64,000 nucleotides of DNA from Streptomyces sp. HB132 (GTDB taxonomy: Bacteria; Actinomycetota; Actinomycetes; Streptomycetales; Streptomycetaceae). Positions 8,506 to 17,767 of this stretch are shown here, piece by piece (the stretch's first letter is position 1; every line of letters starts with the position of its first letter). Below the pieces are notes generated by a model. It worked only from the letters and a program-made list of their open reading frames with translations, made no database searches and was not told where the DNA came from. The translations under genes were made by a program, and so were the position numbers. The DNA lies in NCBI RefSeq assembly GCF_016909575.1, contig NZ_JAFBGA010000003.1, positions 186,001 to 250,000 on the forward strand, read 5' to 3'.

Positions 8506-10197
8506 TCAGGCCGCGGGGGCCGCCTCGACCTTCAGCTCGACGGTCAGCGTGGCGCCGCTCGCGGTGGTGAGCCGCAGCTCGTACGTGCCCTCGGCGTCGT
8601 CGGCGAAGATCTCGGGAAGCTTCAGGAGCCCGTCGGCGCCCGCCTTCAGGTCCAGGGTGCGGACGGGCTCGCCGTCGGCGTCCTTGAAATACGGCCCCTT
8701 GTCGTTCTCGACGGGCGTCTCCGCGTCGGTGATCATCGTGGCGGTGACCGCGGTGTCCGCCACGCCCGTGCCCTTGTACGTCGTCCTGACCTCGACCCGG
8801 CCGGCGAACGCCCCGCCGGGGGCGGCCGTGAGGGCTGTGCCGCCCGTCCGGGTGATGGTGTCCGCCACCCGTGCCTCGACGGTCGCGGAGAAGGTGAGGG
8901 TGCGGGGCCTGGCCGTGCCGGCGACGGCCGTCACCTTGAAGGTGCCCGGCTCCTCACCGGCTGTCAGGACGGGAGCGGTGACGGTGCCGTCGGCTCCGGT
9001 GGTGAGCGTCACGGTGCTCCTCCCGCCGACGAAGCGGGCGTCCGTGTCGCCGACGAGCGTGAACTTGACCGAGGCCTTGGCGAGCGGGGCACCGAGCGTG
9101 TTCATCGCCCGGACCTTGACGCGCTCGGTGAACGCCTCTCCGGCCGTGGCAGTCAGGGAGCCGGTGCCCGCGTTCTCGAGGCTGCCGAAGGACTGGGGCG
9201 GGGTGGTCGGCGGAGTGGTCGGCGGCTTCGTCGGCGGGGTGGTCGGCGGCTTCGTCGTGGGCGGGGGCGTGGGGTCGGGGCCGGGCGTCGTACCGCCACC
9301 GGTCTTCGGCGGCGTGGGCTCGGGGCTCGGCGTCGTGCCGCCGCCCGGGGTGCGGGGCGAGGGGGACGGGGAGGACGTACCGGTGTCCGCCGGGAGGACG
9401 CCCGTGCCGTCGGGGACCTCGTGAGTGCCGCGCTGGTAGAAGTCGAACCAGGAGCGCACCGTGCGCAGGTACTCCGTCGAGCGGTTGTAGCTCAGCACCG
9501 CCTGGTCGAGGTCCGCGGCGAGCGACAGGTCGCGGGTGCCGGCGCAGAGGTAGCGTCCGGCGGCCAGCGCCGCGTCGTAGATGTTGTTGGGGTCCTTGCG
9601 TCCGTCGCCGTTGCCGTCCTGGCCCCAGGTGGCCCAGGTGGACGGGATGAACTGCATCGGGCCGACCGCACGGTCGTGGGTCGAGTCCCCGTCGTACGCA
9701 CCGCCGTCGGTGTCCTTGATGAGCGCGAAGCCCTGGCCGTTGAGCGCCGGGCCGAGGATCGGGGAGAACGTGGTGCCGTCCGCGTCGACCTTGCCGCCGC
9801 GGGCCTGGCCGGACTCGACCTTGCCGATCGCGGCGAGCAGTTGCCACGGCAGACGGCACGCGGCGTCAGTTCCCGCTATCTCCTGCTGGGCCTTCTTGTA
9901 CGCGGCCAGCACCGAGGCGGGTATGCCCGCCTCGCTGCTGCCGGTCGCCGGAAGATCCACTGACGTACCGGGCCCGCCGGGCGTGCTGAGCGGCGGAAGG
10001 TCGGTGTAGTAGGGCGAGTTGCCGGTGGCCGCACTGTCGCCGGGCGGTGTCCCACCGGCCGCCGCCCGGGCATCCGCGGCGCTGTCGGACTGCGGTGCCG
10101 CGGGGGCCTGGGAGGCGGAGAGGGCCGCCACGGCGGCGGCGGCCACCGCCGTGGTGGTGGCCCCCCTGCGCAGCCTGCGGCCGAATTGCGCTGCCAT
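8506..10197 (-). CDS. secreted lytic transglycosylase with C-terminal Ig-like domains
   Basis: A 563-residue exported cell-wall enzyme. It has a twin-arginine-rich N-terminus (GRRLRRGATTT) followed by an Ala-rich hydrophobic stretch (about 14-33), consistent with a signal peptide. An MltB/SLT-type transglycosylase domain occupies about 90-270: the catalytic Glu is near residue 128 in AAIGKVESGQ, and GPMQFIPSTWATWG and AVLSYNRSTEYL are family blocks. A Thr/Pro linker at about 285-340 (KPPTTPP units) leads to two or three bacterial Ig-like segments (about 345-560). It probably cleaves peptidoglycan at the surface. The ATG at 10197 has GGGAGGG about 10 bases upstream. It is convergent with the TetR gene and divergent from 10383. 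Confidence 0.88.
   Translation of the reverse strand: MAAQFGRRLRRGATTTAVAAAAVAALSASQAPAAPQSDSAADARAAAGGTPPGDSAATGNSPYYTDLPPLSTPGGPGTSVDLPATGSSEAGIPASVLAAYKKAQQEIAGTDAACRLPWQLLAAIGKVESGQARGGKVDADGTTFSPILGPALNGQGFALIKDTDGGAYDGDSTHDRAVGPMQFIPSTWATWGQDGNGDGRKDPNNIYDAALAAGRYLCAGTRDLSLAADLDQAVLSYNRSTEYLRTVRSWFDFYQRGTHEVPDGTGVLPADTGTSSPSPSPRTPGGGTTPSPEPTPPKTGGGTTPGPDPTPPPTTKPPTTPPTKPPTTPPTTPPQSFGSLENAGTGSLTATAGEAFTERVKVRAMNTLGAPLAKASVKFTLVGDTDARFVGGRSTVTLTTGADGTVTAPVLTAGEEPGTFKVTAVAGTARPRTLTFSATVEARVADTITRTGGTALTAAPGGAFAGRVEVRTTYKGTGVADTAVTATMITDAETPVENDKGPYFKDADGEPVRTLDLKAGADGLLKLPEIFADDAEGTYELRLTTASGATLTVELKVEAAPAA
9215..9257. repeat. 24-bp tandem repeat encoding the Pro/Thr linker
   Basis: The unit gtggtcggcggcttcgtcg recurs at 9215-9233 and 9239-9257 (period 24), with a degenerate copy just upstream. 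It encodes the KPPTTPPT-type linker of the lytic transglycosylase, so it is a coding microsatellite and may vary in copy number between strains. Confidence 0.7.
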
Positions 10198-10382
10198 GGG
10201 TGTCGGTCCCTCCCCGTCGACGGCTGTCCGCGCTCCCCGCGCGAGAACTCAGGCGACCCTACGACAACTCCCGGCGCCCGAACACTGGTCCGCGACCGGT
10301 TCTTACCGATTTCTCAGCTTCCCGGCCCTCAAGTGACCGGGCGTTCGCGGGTGGGTGACGCGCACTCACCCATACTTGCCAC

Positions 10383-11258
10383 ATGCCGTTCACACTCAGC
10401 CATGCCGCAGCGGTGCTGCCGGGAATCAGCAGGTCCGGCAGGGGCCGTGGGCCTCTCGTGGCGTCCGCGCTCGTCGCCGGGTCGTTCGCTCCGGACATGA
10501 CCTACTACGCGGACACGGTCGTGCCGGGGGCCATGGAGTTCGGCGAGGTGACCCACGCCGTGTGGGGGGTGTTCACCGTGGATGTCCTCGTCACCGGCGC
10601 CCTGGTGGCACTGTGGCTGATGCTGCGCGAACCGCTCGTCGCGTTGCTGCCCGGGGCGGCGCGGGGGCGCGTGCACGCCTTCGTGCGCGGGCGGCGCCGG
10701 GAGCCCGGCGACCCGGTCCTCCCCCATGCGGTGTGGTTCGCCGTGTCCGCCGTCATCGGCTCGGGAACCCACGTCGCGTGGGACGCCTTCACCCATCACG
10801 ACCGGTGGGGTACGGAGTTGGTCCCCGCCCTGAACGGGAGCGTCGGCGGCCACCCGGTGTTCCAGATCGTCCAGTACGGCAGTTCGGCGGTGGCCCTGGT
10901 GCTCCTCGCGTGGTTCACGTACACCGGTCTGCGGCGCACCGGCCCGGTCCCCGCTCCGAGGTCCGTGCCGGTGCTGGGCCGGACCGAACGCGCCTGGGCC
11001 GTCGTGTTCCTCGCCCTGTGCGTCCTGCTGGGCACCGCCCACCGGTGTGCCCGCTGGTACGCCCACTTCGGGCGCCTCGACACGCCTCTCGACATCATCC
11101 CGACCGCGTGCTTCGGCGCCGGGGCGGGCCTGACGGCCGGACTGGTGCTGTACGGGGCGTGGATGCGGCTGCTGCGCAGGCCGTCCGCGCCCCGGCCGCC
11201 GGACGTGCCGCCCGCGGACACCGCACAGCCCCGCCCCGCGGGCAGGGACGTCGGCTGA
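10383..11258 (+). CDS. DUF4184 family integral membrane protein
   Basis: A 291-residue polytopic membrane protein of the DUF4184 family. The N-terminal signature MPFTLSHAAAVLPG (1-14) and FAPDMTYY (about 40-47) are diagnostic. Conserved histidines appear in THAVWGVFTVD and GSGTHVAWDAFTHHD. About six membrane segments follow, including 55-78, 120-140, 165-185, 205-225 and 245-265. The function of the family is unknown. The C-terminal 25 residues are Pro-rich and probably cytoplasmic. The ATG at 10383 is the family start. The gene is alone, divergent from the lytic transglycosylase and convergent with polA. Confidence 0.88.
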   Translation: MPFTLSHAAAVLPGISRSGRGRGPLVASALVAGSFAPDMTYYADTVVPGAMEFGEVTHAVWGVFTVDVLVTGALVALWLMLREPLVALLPGAARGRVHAFVRGRRREPGDPVLPHAVWFAVSAVIGSGTHVAWDAFTHHDRWGTELVPALNGSVGGHPVFQIVQYGSSAVALVLLAWFTYTGLRRTGPVPAPRSVPVLGRTERAWAVVFLALCVLLGTAHRCARWYAHFGRLDTPLDIIPTACFGAGAGLTAGLVLYGAWMRLLRRPSAPRPPDVPPADTAQPRPAGRDVG

Positions 11259-11265
11259 ACGGGCC

Positions 11266-11309
11266 GGACCGCCGGGCGCCGGGTCCCCCTCCCTGCCCTC
11301 CGGCGGTCC
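11266..11309. terminator. bidirectional terminator between the DUF4184 gene and polA
   Basis: ggaccgccgg (11266-11275) pairs perfectly with ccggcggtcc (11300-11309) around a 24-base loop, between the two convergent stop codons. Confidence 0.55.
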
Positions 11310-11334
11310 CGCCCCTTCAGGACCTGCTTCTCCG

Positions 11335-14046
11335 CTAGTGCGCGGCCGTCTCCCAGTCCGTACCGACGCCGACGGACACGTCCAGCGGTGCACGGAGCTC
11401 GACCGCCGTGGACATCTCCCGGCGCAGGATCTCCTCGACCTGCTCACGCTCACCCCGCGCGATCTCCAGGACGATTTCGTCATGGACCTGGAGCAGCATC
11501 CGTGACGTCAGCTTCGCCTCCGTCAGCGCCCGGTCCACCTGAAGCATCGCGACCTTCACGATGTCCGCGGCCGTCCCCTGGATCGGAGCGTTGAGCGCCA
11601 TCCGCTCGGCGGCCTCGCGGCGCTGGCGGTTGTCGCTGTTCAGGTCCGGGAGGTAGCGGCGGCGGCCGAGGATCGTCTCCGTGTACCCGGTGGCCCTTGC
11701 CTCCTCCACGACCCGGTGCAGGTAGTCGCGCACCCCGCCGAAACGCAGGAAGTAGGTGTCCATCAGCCCTCGCGCCTCGCCGGCCTCGATGTTCAGCTGC
11801 TGGGAGAGACCGAACGCGGAGAGCCCGTAGGCCAGCCCGTAGGACATCGCCTTGATCTTGCGGCGCATCTCCGCGTCGACCGCGGACTTCTCGACACCGA
11901 ACACCTGCGAGGCGACCGTCGTGTGCAGGTCCTCGCCCGAGGCGAACGCCTCGATCAGACCGGCGTCCTCGGAGAGGTGGGCCATCACCCGCAGCTCGAT
12001 CTGGCTGTAGTCGGCCGTCATCAGCGTCTCGAAGCCCTCACCGACGACGAAGCCCCGGCGGATCGCCCGGCCCTCGTCCGTACGGACGGGGATGTTCTGC
12101 AGGTTGGGCTCGGTCGAGGAGAGCCGGCCGGTCGCCGCGACCGTCTGGTTGAACGTGGTGTGGATACGGCCGTCCGCACCGATCGTCTTGATCAGCCCCT
12201 CGACCGTGACCCGCAGCTTCGCCTGCTCCCGGTGGCGCAGCATGATGACCGGCAGCTCGTGCTCGGTCTGCGCGGCCAGCCAGGCCAGCGCGTCCGCGTC
12301 GGTCGTGTACCCCGTCTTCGTCTTCTTCGTCTTCGGCAGCGCCAGCTCACCGAAGAGGACTTCCTGGAGCTGCTTGGGCGAGCCGAGGTTGAACTCACGG
12401 CCCACCGCGGCGTGCGCCTCCTTCACCGCCTGCTGCACCGCACCGGCGAACTGCTGCTCCATGCCCTCCAGATGTGCCCGGTCAGCGGCGATGCCGTGCC
12501 GCTCCAGACGGGCCAGCATGATCGAGGTGGGCAGCTCCATGTCGTGCAGCAGCCCCGTGGCACCGACCTCCTTCAGGCGCGTCGTGAACGCGTCCCCGAG
12601 GTCCAGCACCGCGCGGGCCTGCGCCATCAGCGCGTCGGCCTCCGCACGGTCCTCCGCGCCGAACGCCAGCTGCCCGTCGGACGCGGGGGCCGGGGCCAGC
12701 TCACGGCCCAGGTACTCCACGGCCAGGGCGTCCAGGGCGAAGGAGCGGCGGCCGGGCTTGACCAGGTAGGCGGCGAGCGCGGTGTCCATGGTGATGCCGT
12801 CCAGCCGCCAGCCCTGCTCGGGGAAGACCCGCAGGGCGTTCTTGGCGTTGTGCAGGACCTTGGGCCGCTCCGGGTCCGCGAGCCAGGCGGCGAGCGCCTG
12901 CTCGTCGGCCTCGTCGAGATCTGCCGGGTCCAGCCAGGCGGCCGCCCCGTCGGCCGCGGCGAGCGCGATCTCCGTGACCGTGCCACTGCCCAGCGACCAG
13001 GTGTCGACGGTCATCACACCGAGCGGCTGCGCGCCGTGCGCCTCCAGCCACGGAGCGACCTCGCCCGACCCCAGCACCGCGCCGTCCAGCTCGATGCCGG
13101 CCAGGGGCTCCGGCGGGCCGGCCTCCTCGGCGCCCGGGTCCACTGCGAGCAGCCGCTCGCGCAGGCTCGGGTTGCGGATCTCCAGGACGTCCAGCACACC
13201 GGTGACCGCCGCACGGTCGTACGGAGCACGCTCCAACTCGGCCGGGACCTTCGGCAGCTCCACGTCACGGACCATCTCGGTCAGCACACGGTTCATCTTC
13301 ACCGCGTCCAGGTGGTCCCGGAAATTCTGGCCGGCCTTGCCCTTCACCTCGTCGGCCCGCTCGACGAGCTCCGCGAACGAACCGAACTGGTTGATCCACT
13401 TCGCCGCCGTCTTCTCACCCACACCGGGGATGCCCGGGAGGTTGTCCGACGGATCACCGCGCAGCGCCGCGAAGTCCGGATACTGGCCCGGCGTGAGCCC
13501 GTACTTCTCCTGGACCTTCTCCGGGGTGAAGCGCGTGAGCTCCGAGACGCCCTTCGTCGGATAGAGCACCGTCACGTTGTCCGTGATCAGCTGGAAGGAA
13601 TCCCGGTCACCCGTGACGATCAGCACCTCGAAGCCCGCCGCCTCGGCCTGCGTGGCCAGCGTCGCGATCACGTCGTCCGCCTCGAAGCCGTCCACCGCGA
13701 ACCGGTCCGCGCGCATCGCGTCCAGGAGCTCGCCGATCAGCTCGACCTGCCCCTTGAACTCGTCGGGGGTCTTGGAGCGGTTCGCCTTGTACTCCGGGAA
13801 CTCCTGCGCACGCCACGTCTTGCGGGACACGTCGAACGCGACCGCGAAGTGCGTGGGCGCCTCGTCGCGCAGCGTGTTCGCCAGCATCGACATGAAGCCG
13901 TACACGGCATTCGTCGGCTGCCCCGTCGCCGTCGTGAAGTTCTCCGCGGGCAGGGCGAAGAACGCCCGGTACGCCAGGGAGTGCCCGTCCATGAGGAGCA
14001 GGCGCGGTCGGTTGTCTGCCGTGTTCTTCGATGCCGTCTCAGCCAC
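11335..14046 (-). CDS. polA: DNA polymerase I
   Basis: A 903-residue DNA polymerase I for repair and Okazaki-fragment processing. The 5' nuclease domain (about 12-300) begins LLLMDGHSLAYRAFFALP and includes DGFEADDVIATLA and the helix-hairpin-helix GIPGVGEKTAAKW. The middle 3'-5' exonuclease fold (about 320-510) looks dead: the ExoI motif reads VDTWSL (the E. coli Glu357 position is Trp) and the ExoII region reads HNAKNAL (the Asp424 position is Asn). The polymerase domain has motif A MTADYSQIELRVMAHLS, the O-helix KAMSYGLAYGLS and motif C LLQVHDEIVLE. I chose the GTG at 14046 (VAETASKN) to match family starts. It is divergent from the molybdopterin oxidoreductase gene. Confidence 0.97.
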   Translation of the reverse strand: MAETASKNTADNRPRLLLMDGHSLAYRAFFALPAENFTTATGQPTNAVYGFMSMLANTLRDEAPTHFAVAFDVSRKTWRAQEFPEYKANRSKTPDEFKGQVELIGELLDAMRADRFAVDGFEADDVIATLATQAEAAGFEVLIVTGDRDSFQLITDNVTVLYPTKGVSELTRFTPEKVQEKYGLTPGQYPDFAALRGDPSDNLPGIPGVGEKTAAKWINQFGSFAELVERADEVKGKAGQNFRDHLDAVKMNRVLTEMVRDVELPKVPAELERAPYDRAAVTGVLDVLEIRNPSLRERLLAVDPGAEEAGPPEPLAGIELDGAVLGSGEVAPWLEAHGAQPLGVMTVDTWSLGSGTVTEIALAAADGAAAWLDPADLDEADEQALAAWLADPERPKVLHNAKNALRVFPEQGWRLDGITMDTALAAYLVKPGRRSFALDALAVEYLGRELAPAPASDGQLAFGAEDRAEADALMAQARAVLDLGDAFTTRLKEVGATGLLHDMELPTSIMLARLERHGIAADRAHLEGMEQQFAGAVQQAVKEAHAAVGREFNLGSPKQLQEVLFGELALPKTKKTKTGYTTDADALAWLAAQTEHELPVIMLRHREQAKLRVTVEGLIKTIGADGRIHTTFNQTVAATGRLSSTEPNLQNIPVRTDEGRAIRRGFVVGEGFETLMTADYSQIELRVMAHLSEDAGLIEAFASGEDLHTTVASQVFGVEKSAVDAEMRRKIKAMSYGLAYGLSAFGLSQQLNIEAGEARGLMDTYFLRFGGVRDYLHRVVEEARATGYTETILGRRRYLPDLNSDNRQRREAAERMALNAPIQGTAADIVKVAMLQVDRALTEAKLTSRMLLQVHDEIVLEIARGEREQVEEILRREMSTAVELRAPLDVSVGVGTDWETAAH

Positions 14047-14300
14047 GCCCCCGATCCTGCCACGGACCACTGACAATCCGGACCGGCCGCCCCACGGCCC
14101 CCGACGTCGGGCCCCGGCATCACGCGCGCCGGACCGCTCCCCGGCCTCCTCGCTTCCCCCGCAGCACACCGGCAGGTGTGCATGACAGGATCGAAGGACT
14201 GTGAAGGCGTGAAGAAGACGCGACAGGACGCCCCGACACGTGACGACGCCACGCGCGCCCGCACCCGTCGGAGGCGCCCGAAGGCTCGAAGGGGAGCACC

Positions 14301-16571
14301 ATGGCCACCAAGCCCCCGACCGGAGACCCGGTCCAGGACGCGCCGCAGATCGACCCGGTCCAGCATTCCGCCGCCGGGCTGCCCGCCGTCGCCCACACCC
14401 TGCGCGTCGCCCAGCGGCAGATGGGCGTACGGCGCACCGCGCAGACCCTCCTCAAGGTCAACCAGAAGGACGGCTTCGACTGCCCCGGCTGCGCCTGGCC
14501 CGAGGGCGAGGAACGGCACACCGCCGAATTCTGCGAGAACGGCGCCAAGGCCGTCGCCGAGGAAGCGACCCTGCGACGCGTCACCCCCGACTTCTTCGCC
14601 GCCCACCCCGTCGCCGACCTCGGCACCCGCAGCGGCTACTGGCTCGGCCAGCAGGGACGCATCACGCAGCCCGTGTACCTGCCCGAGGGCGCCGACCGGT
14701 ACGAGGCCGTGACCTGGGAACGCGCCTTCGAGATCATCGCCGAGGAACTGACCGCGCTCTCCTCCCCCGACGAGGCGCTCTTCTACACCTCCGGCCGCAC
14801 CAGCAACGAGGCGGCGTTCCTCCTCCAGCTCTTCGCCCGCGAGTTCGGCACGAACAACCTGCCCGACTGCTCCAACATGTGCCACGAGTCGTCCGGCTCG
14901 GCCCTCACCGAGACCATCGGGATCGGCAAGGGCAGCGTCAGCCTCGAGGACCTCCACCAGGCCGACCTGATCATCGTCGCCGGACAGAACCCAGGCACCA
15001 ACCACCCCCGGATGCTCTCGGCCCTCGAACAGGCCAAGACCGCCGGCGCGAAGATCATCTCGGTGAACCCGCTGCCCGAGGCCGGCCTGGAGCGGTTCAA
15101 GAACCCCCAGACGGCCCGCGGCATGCTCAAGGGCGCCGCCCTCACCGACCTCTTCCTCCAGATCCGTATCGGCGGCGACCAGGCGCTCTTCCGCCTCCTG
15201 AACAAGATGATCATCGAGGCCGACGGAGCCGTCGACACCGGCTTCGTCGCCGAGCACACCCATGGCTACGAGGAATTCGCCGACGCGGCCCGCGCGGCCG
15301 ACTGGGACGAGACCCTCACCGCCACCGGCCTCGAACGCGACGCCATCGAACAGGCGCTCGCCATGATCCTCGCGTCCAGGCGCACCATCGTCTGCTGGGC
15401 CATGGGCCTCACCCAGCACAAGCACTCCGTGCCGACCATCCGCGAAGTGGTCAACTTCCTTCTGCTGCGCGGCAACATCGGCAGGCCCGGCGCCGGTGTC
15501 TGCCCCGTCCGCGGCCACTCCAACGTCCAGGGCGACCGCACCATGGGCATCTTCGAACGACCCTCCACCGCCTTCCTCGACGCCCTCGACCAGGAATTCG
15601 GCATCACCTCACCACGCCACCACGGATACGACGTCGTGCGGTCCATCCAGGCACTGCGCGACGGCGACGCCAAGGTCTTCTTCGCCATGGGCGGCAACTT
15701 CGTCGGCGCCACCCCCGACACCGCCGTCACCGAGGCCGCGATGCGCCGCGCCCGGCTCACCGTCCACGTCTCGACGAAACTCAACCGCTCGCACGCCGTC
15801 ACCGGCACCCGCGCCCTGATCCTCCCGACCCTCGGCCGCACCGACAAGGACGTCCAGGCCGGCGGAAAGCAGTTCGTCACCGTCGAGGACTCCATGGGCC
15901 TGGTCCACTCCTCGCGCGGCAACCTCACCCCCGCGAGCCCCCACCTGCTCTCCGAACCCGCGATCGTCGCCCGCCTGGCCCGCACCGTCCTCGGACCCGC
16001 CTCCACCACACCCTGGGAGGACTTCGAGAAGGACTACGGCACGATCCGCGACCGCATCTCCCGCGTCGTCCCCGGCTTCGAGGACTTCAACACCCGCGTC
16101 GCACGGCCCGGCGGCTTCTCCCTCCCCCACGCCCCCCGCGACGAACGCCGCTTCCCCACCACCACCGGCAAGGCCAACTTCACCGCCGCACCCGTCGAAT
16201 ACCCCGCGCTCCCCGAAGGCCGGCTGCTGCTGCAGACCCTGCGCTCCCACGACCAGTACAACACCACGATCTACGGCCTCGACGACCGCTACCGCGGCAT
16301 CAAGGGCGGCCGCCGCATCGTCATGGTCAACCCCGAGGACGCCCACGCCCTCGGCCTCGCCGACGGCGCCTACACCGACCTCGTCAGCGAATGGAAGGAC
16401 GGCGTCGAACGCCGCGCCCCCGGCTTCCGCGTCGTCCACTACCCCACCGCACGGGGCTGCGCCGCCGCGTACTACCCGGAGACCAACGTCCTCGTCCCCC
16501 TCGACTCCACCGCGGACACCAGCAACACCCCGGCCAGCAAGTCGGTCGTCATCCGGTTCGAAACGGCCTGA
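14301..16571 (+). CDS. FdhF/YdeP family molybdopterin oxidoreductase
   Basis: A 756-residue cytoplasmic molybdopterin-guanine-dinucleotide oxidoreductase of the FdhF/YdeP type, related to formate dehydrogenase alpha subunits. An N-terminal Cys motif CPGCAWPEGEERHTAEFC (about 56-73) takes the place of the usual [4Fe-4S] box. The middle FYTSGRTSNEAAFLLQ and SNMCHESSG (about 192-200) are family blocks, and the Cys there may be near the metal. VAGQNPGTNHPRML and the MPT-binding C-terminal domain (about 620-750, with LRSHDQYNTTIYGLDDRYRG) follow. The ATG at 14301 has AAGGGGAG in front. The physiological substrate of actinobacterial members is not established, although some YdeP relatives are linked to acid resistance. 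No accessory or membrane subunit is adjacent. Confidence 0.9.
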   Translation: MATKPPTGDPVQDAPQIDPVQHSAAGLPAVAHTLRVAQRQMGVRRTAQTLLKVNQKDGFDCPGCAWPEGEERHTAEFCENGAKAVAEEATLRRVTPDFFAAHPVADLGTRSGYWLGQQGRITQPVYLPEGADRYEAVTWERAFEIIAEELTALSSPDEALFYTSGRTSNEAAFLLQLFAREFGTNNLPDCSNMCHESSGSALTETIGIGKGSVSLEDLHQADLIIVAGQNPGTNHPRMLSALEQAKTAGAKIISVNPLPEAGLERFKNPQTARGMLKGAALTDLFLQIRIGGDQALFRLLNKMIIEADGAVDTGFVAEHTHGYEEFADAARAADWDETLTATGLERDAIEQALAMILASRRTIVCWAMGLTQHKHSVPTIREVVNFLLLRGNIGRPGAGVCPVRGHSNVQGDRTMGIFERPSTAFLDALDQEFGITSPRHHGYDVVRSIQALRDGDAKVFFAMGGNFVGATPDTAVTEAAMRRARLTVHVSTKLNRSHAVTGTRALILPTLGRTDKDVQAGGKQFVTVEDSMGLVHSSRGNLTPASPHLLSEPAIVARLARTVLGPASTTPWEDFEKDYGTIRDRISRVVPGFEDFNTRVARPGGFSLPHAPRDERRFPTTTGKANFTAAPVEYPALPEGRLLLQTLRSHDQYNTTIYGLDDRYRGIKGGRRIVMVNPEDAHALGLADGAYTDLVSEWKDGVERRAPGFRVVHYPTARGCAAAYYPETNVLVPLDSTADTSNTPASKSVVIRFETA

Positions 16572-16700
16572 ACACCCGCGCGTGCCGGGCCCGGAGGGCC
16601 CGGCAGGATCCGGACCACGGACACTAAGCGCACGCTCAGTCGTCTGATAAGAACAGTGCACACAGCAACGAACCACCGCACACGATCGGAGCCGGACCCC

Positions 16701-17171
16701 ATGGGCGAGCACACCGCACCCACGTTCCCCCAGGAGATCATCGACGAGTACGCGGCACTCGGCGTAGACCTCCCCGCACTCTTCTCCGCCGGACACCTCG
16801 GCGAGCGCATGGGCGTCACGATCGTCGAAGCCTCCGCCGAACGCGTCGTGGGCACCATGCCCGTCGAAGGCAACACCCAGCCCTACGGACTGCTCCACGG
16901 CGGCGCCTCCGCCGTCCTCGCCGAGACCCTCGGCTCCGTCGGCACCATGCTCCACGGCGGCGCCACCAAGATCGCCGTCGGCGTCGACCTGAACTGCACC
17001 CACCACCGAGGCGTCCGCAACGGCCTCGTCACCGGAGTCGCCACCCCCGTCCACCGCGGCCGCTCCACCGCCACGTACGAGATCGTCATCACCGACGAGC
17101 ACGACAAGCGGGTCTGCACCGCCCGCCTCACCTGCCTGCTCCGCGACGCACCCCGCCCCGACGCCGGCTGA
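16701..17171 (+). CDS. PaaI family hotdog-fold thioesterase
   Basis: A 156-residue acyl-CoA thioesterase of the PaaI/hotdog family. The active-site block PYGLLHGGASAVLAETLGS (about 55-73) with the HGG(A/V) motif is diagnostic, and VDLNCTHHRGVRNGLVTGVATPVHRGRS forms the core strands. The ATG at 16701 (MGEHTAPTF) has a CGGAG 9 bases upstream; a GTG at 16656 is a weaker alternative. It lies 129 bases after the FdhF-like gene, perhaps with its own promoter, and is closed by a strong hairpin at 17193-17231. The acyl substrate is unknown; related proteins act on phenylacetyl-CoA or long-chain acyl-CoAs. Confidence 0.88.
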   Translation: MGEHTAPTFPQEIIDEYAALGVDLPALFSAGHLGERMGVTIVEASAERVVGTMPVEGNTQPYGLLHGGASAVLAETLGSVGTMLHGGATKIAVGVDLNCTHHRGVRNGLVTGVATPVHRGRSTATYEIVITDEHDKRVCTARLTCLLRDAPRPDAG

Positions 17172-17192
17172 CCACCCCGCCCCGACACCCCA

Positions 17193-17231
17193 CTGCCCGG
17201 CCGGAACGCGCACCGCGTCCCGGCCGGGCAG
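17193..17231 (+). terminator. terminator after the PaaI thioesterase gene
   Basis: ctgcccggccgg (17193-17204) pairs perfectly with ccggccgggcag (17220-17231), and the enclosed acgcg/cgcgt adds an inner stem around a 3-base loop. It starts 22 bases after the stop codon. Confidence 0.8.
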
Positions 17232-17767
17232 ACCCATGTCCACGGCTTCCGGCCGGACTTGGCGGACACGCAGGGTCAACACCCCTGACCGCCGACCCCC
17301 GTCACATGAACCACTTCAGCAGCCACACCACCCCTGCGACACATCCGCACACACCCCACGGATGTAACACTGCGTAACATGTGTGCAATACACGAAAAAC
17401 GGCGCGCACCCCGGCCCCCCGCACACCCGGCCGACCCCCTCATGCCCCTTGCGCCCCGATTCGCGCGACAGCACCAAGATCGCCCCAAGCCCCTTAGCAG
17501 AGCTGCGGGTTCTCACCATGCGGTCATTCCGCCACCCGGGCAAAGGCCGTACATCTCCACACTGCGGCCAAGAAGCCTTCCCCACGGCATAACAAGACAG
17601 TCACATCATCAGCGCACCCATCCCGCACCCCCTCACCTGCCCATAGAGTCACGGCCAGTCACCGCGCCGCCGGGCGTGTCTGCTGCACGGCCCTGTATCG
17701 ACCAGTACAGCCCGGCGTAGTCACGGCACCTCATGCAGAGGAGGCCGCGCCAGGGAAAGGACCTTTC
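17232..17767 (+). promoter_or_regulatory. long regulatory region upstream of livK
   Basis: A 536-base gene-free region before the liv operon. At 17364-17368 and 17374-17378 GTAAC occurs twice, exactly 10 bp apart, next to gtgt/acac symmetry at about 17381-17393. Direct repeats on one helix face are the usual site form of OmpR-family regulators (GlnR, MtrA, PhoP) in Streptomyces, but I cannot say which. The AT content is higher than its surroundings. The livK ribosome binding site AAAGGA is at 17756-17761. No open frame here looks like a gene. Confidence 0.5.

Noticed and set aside
10198..10382. Possible c-di-AMP (ydaO-type) riboswitch upstream of the lytic transglycosylase gene
   Set aside because: Cell-wall hydrolase genes in Streptomyces often have one, but the leader is short and the conserved core of that riboswitch is not present.
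11716..14073. Long plus-strand frame opposite polA
   Set aside because: Antisense shadow rich in Arg, Leu, Val and Gly, without family features; polA explains the coding signal.
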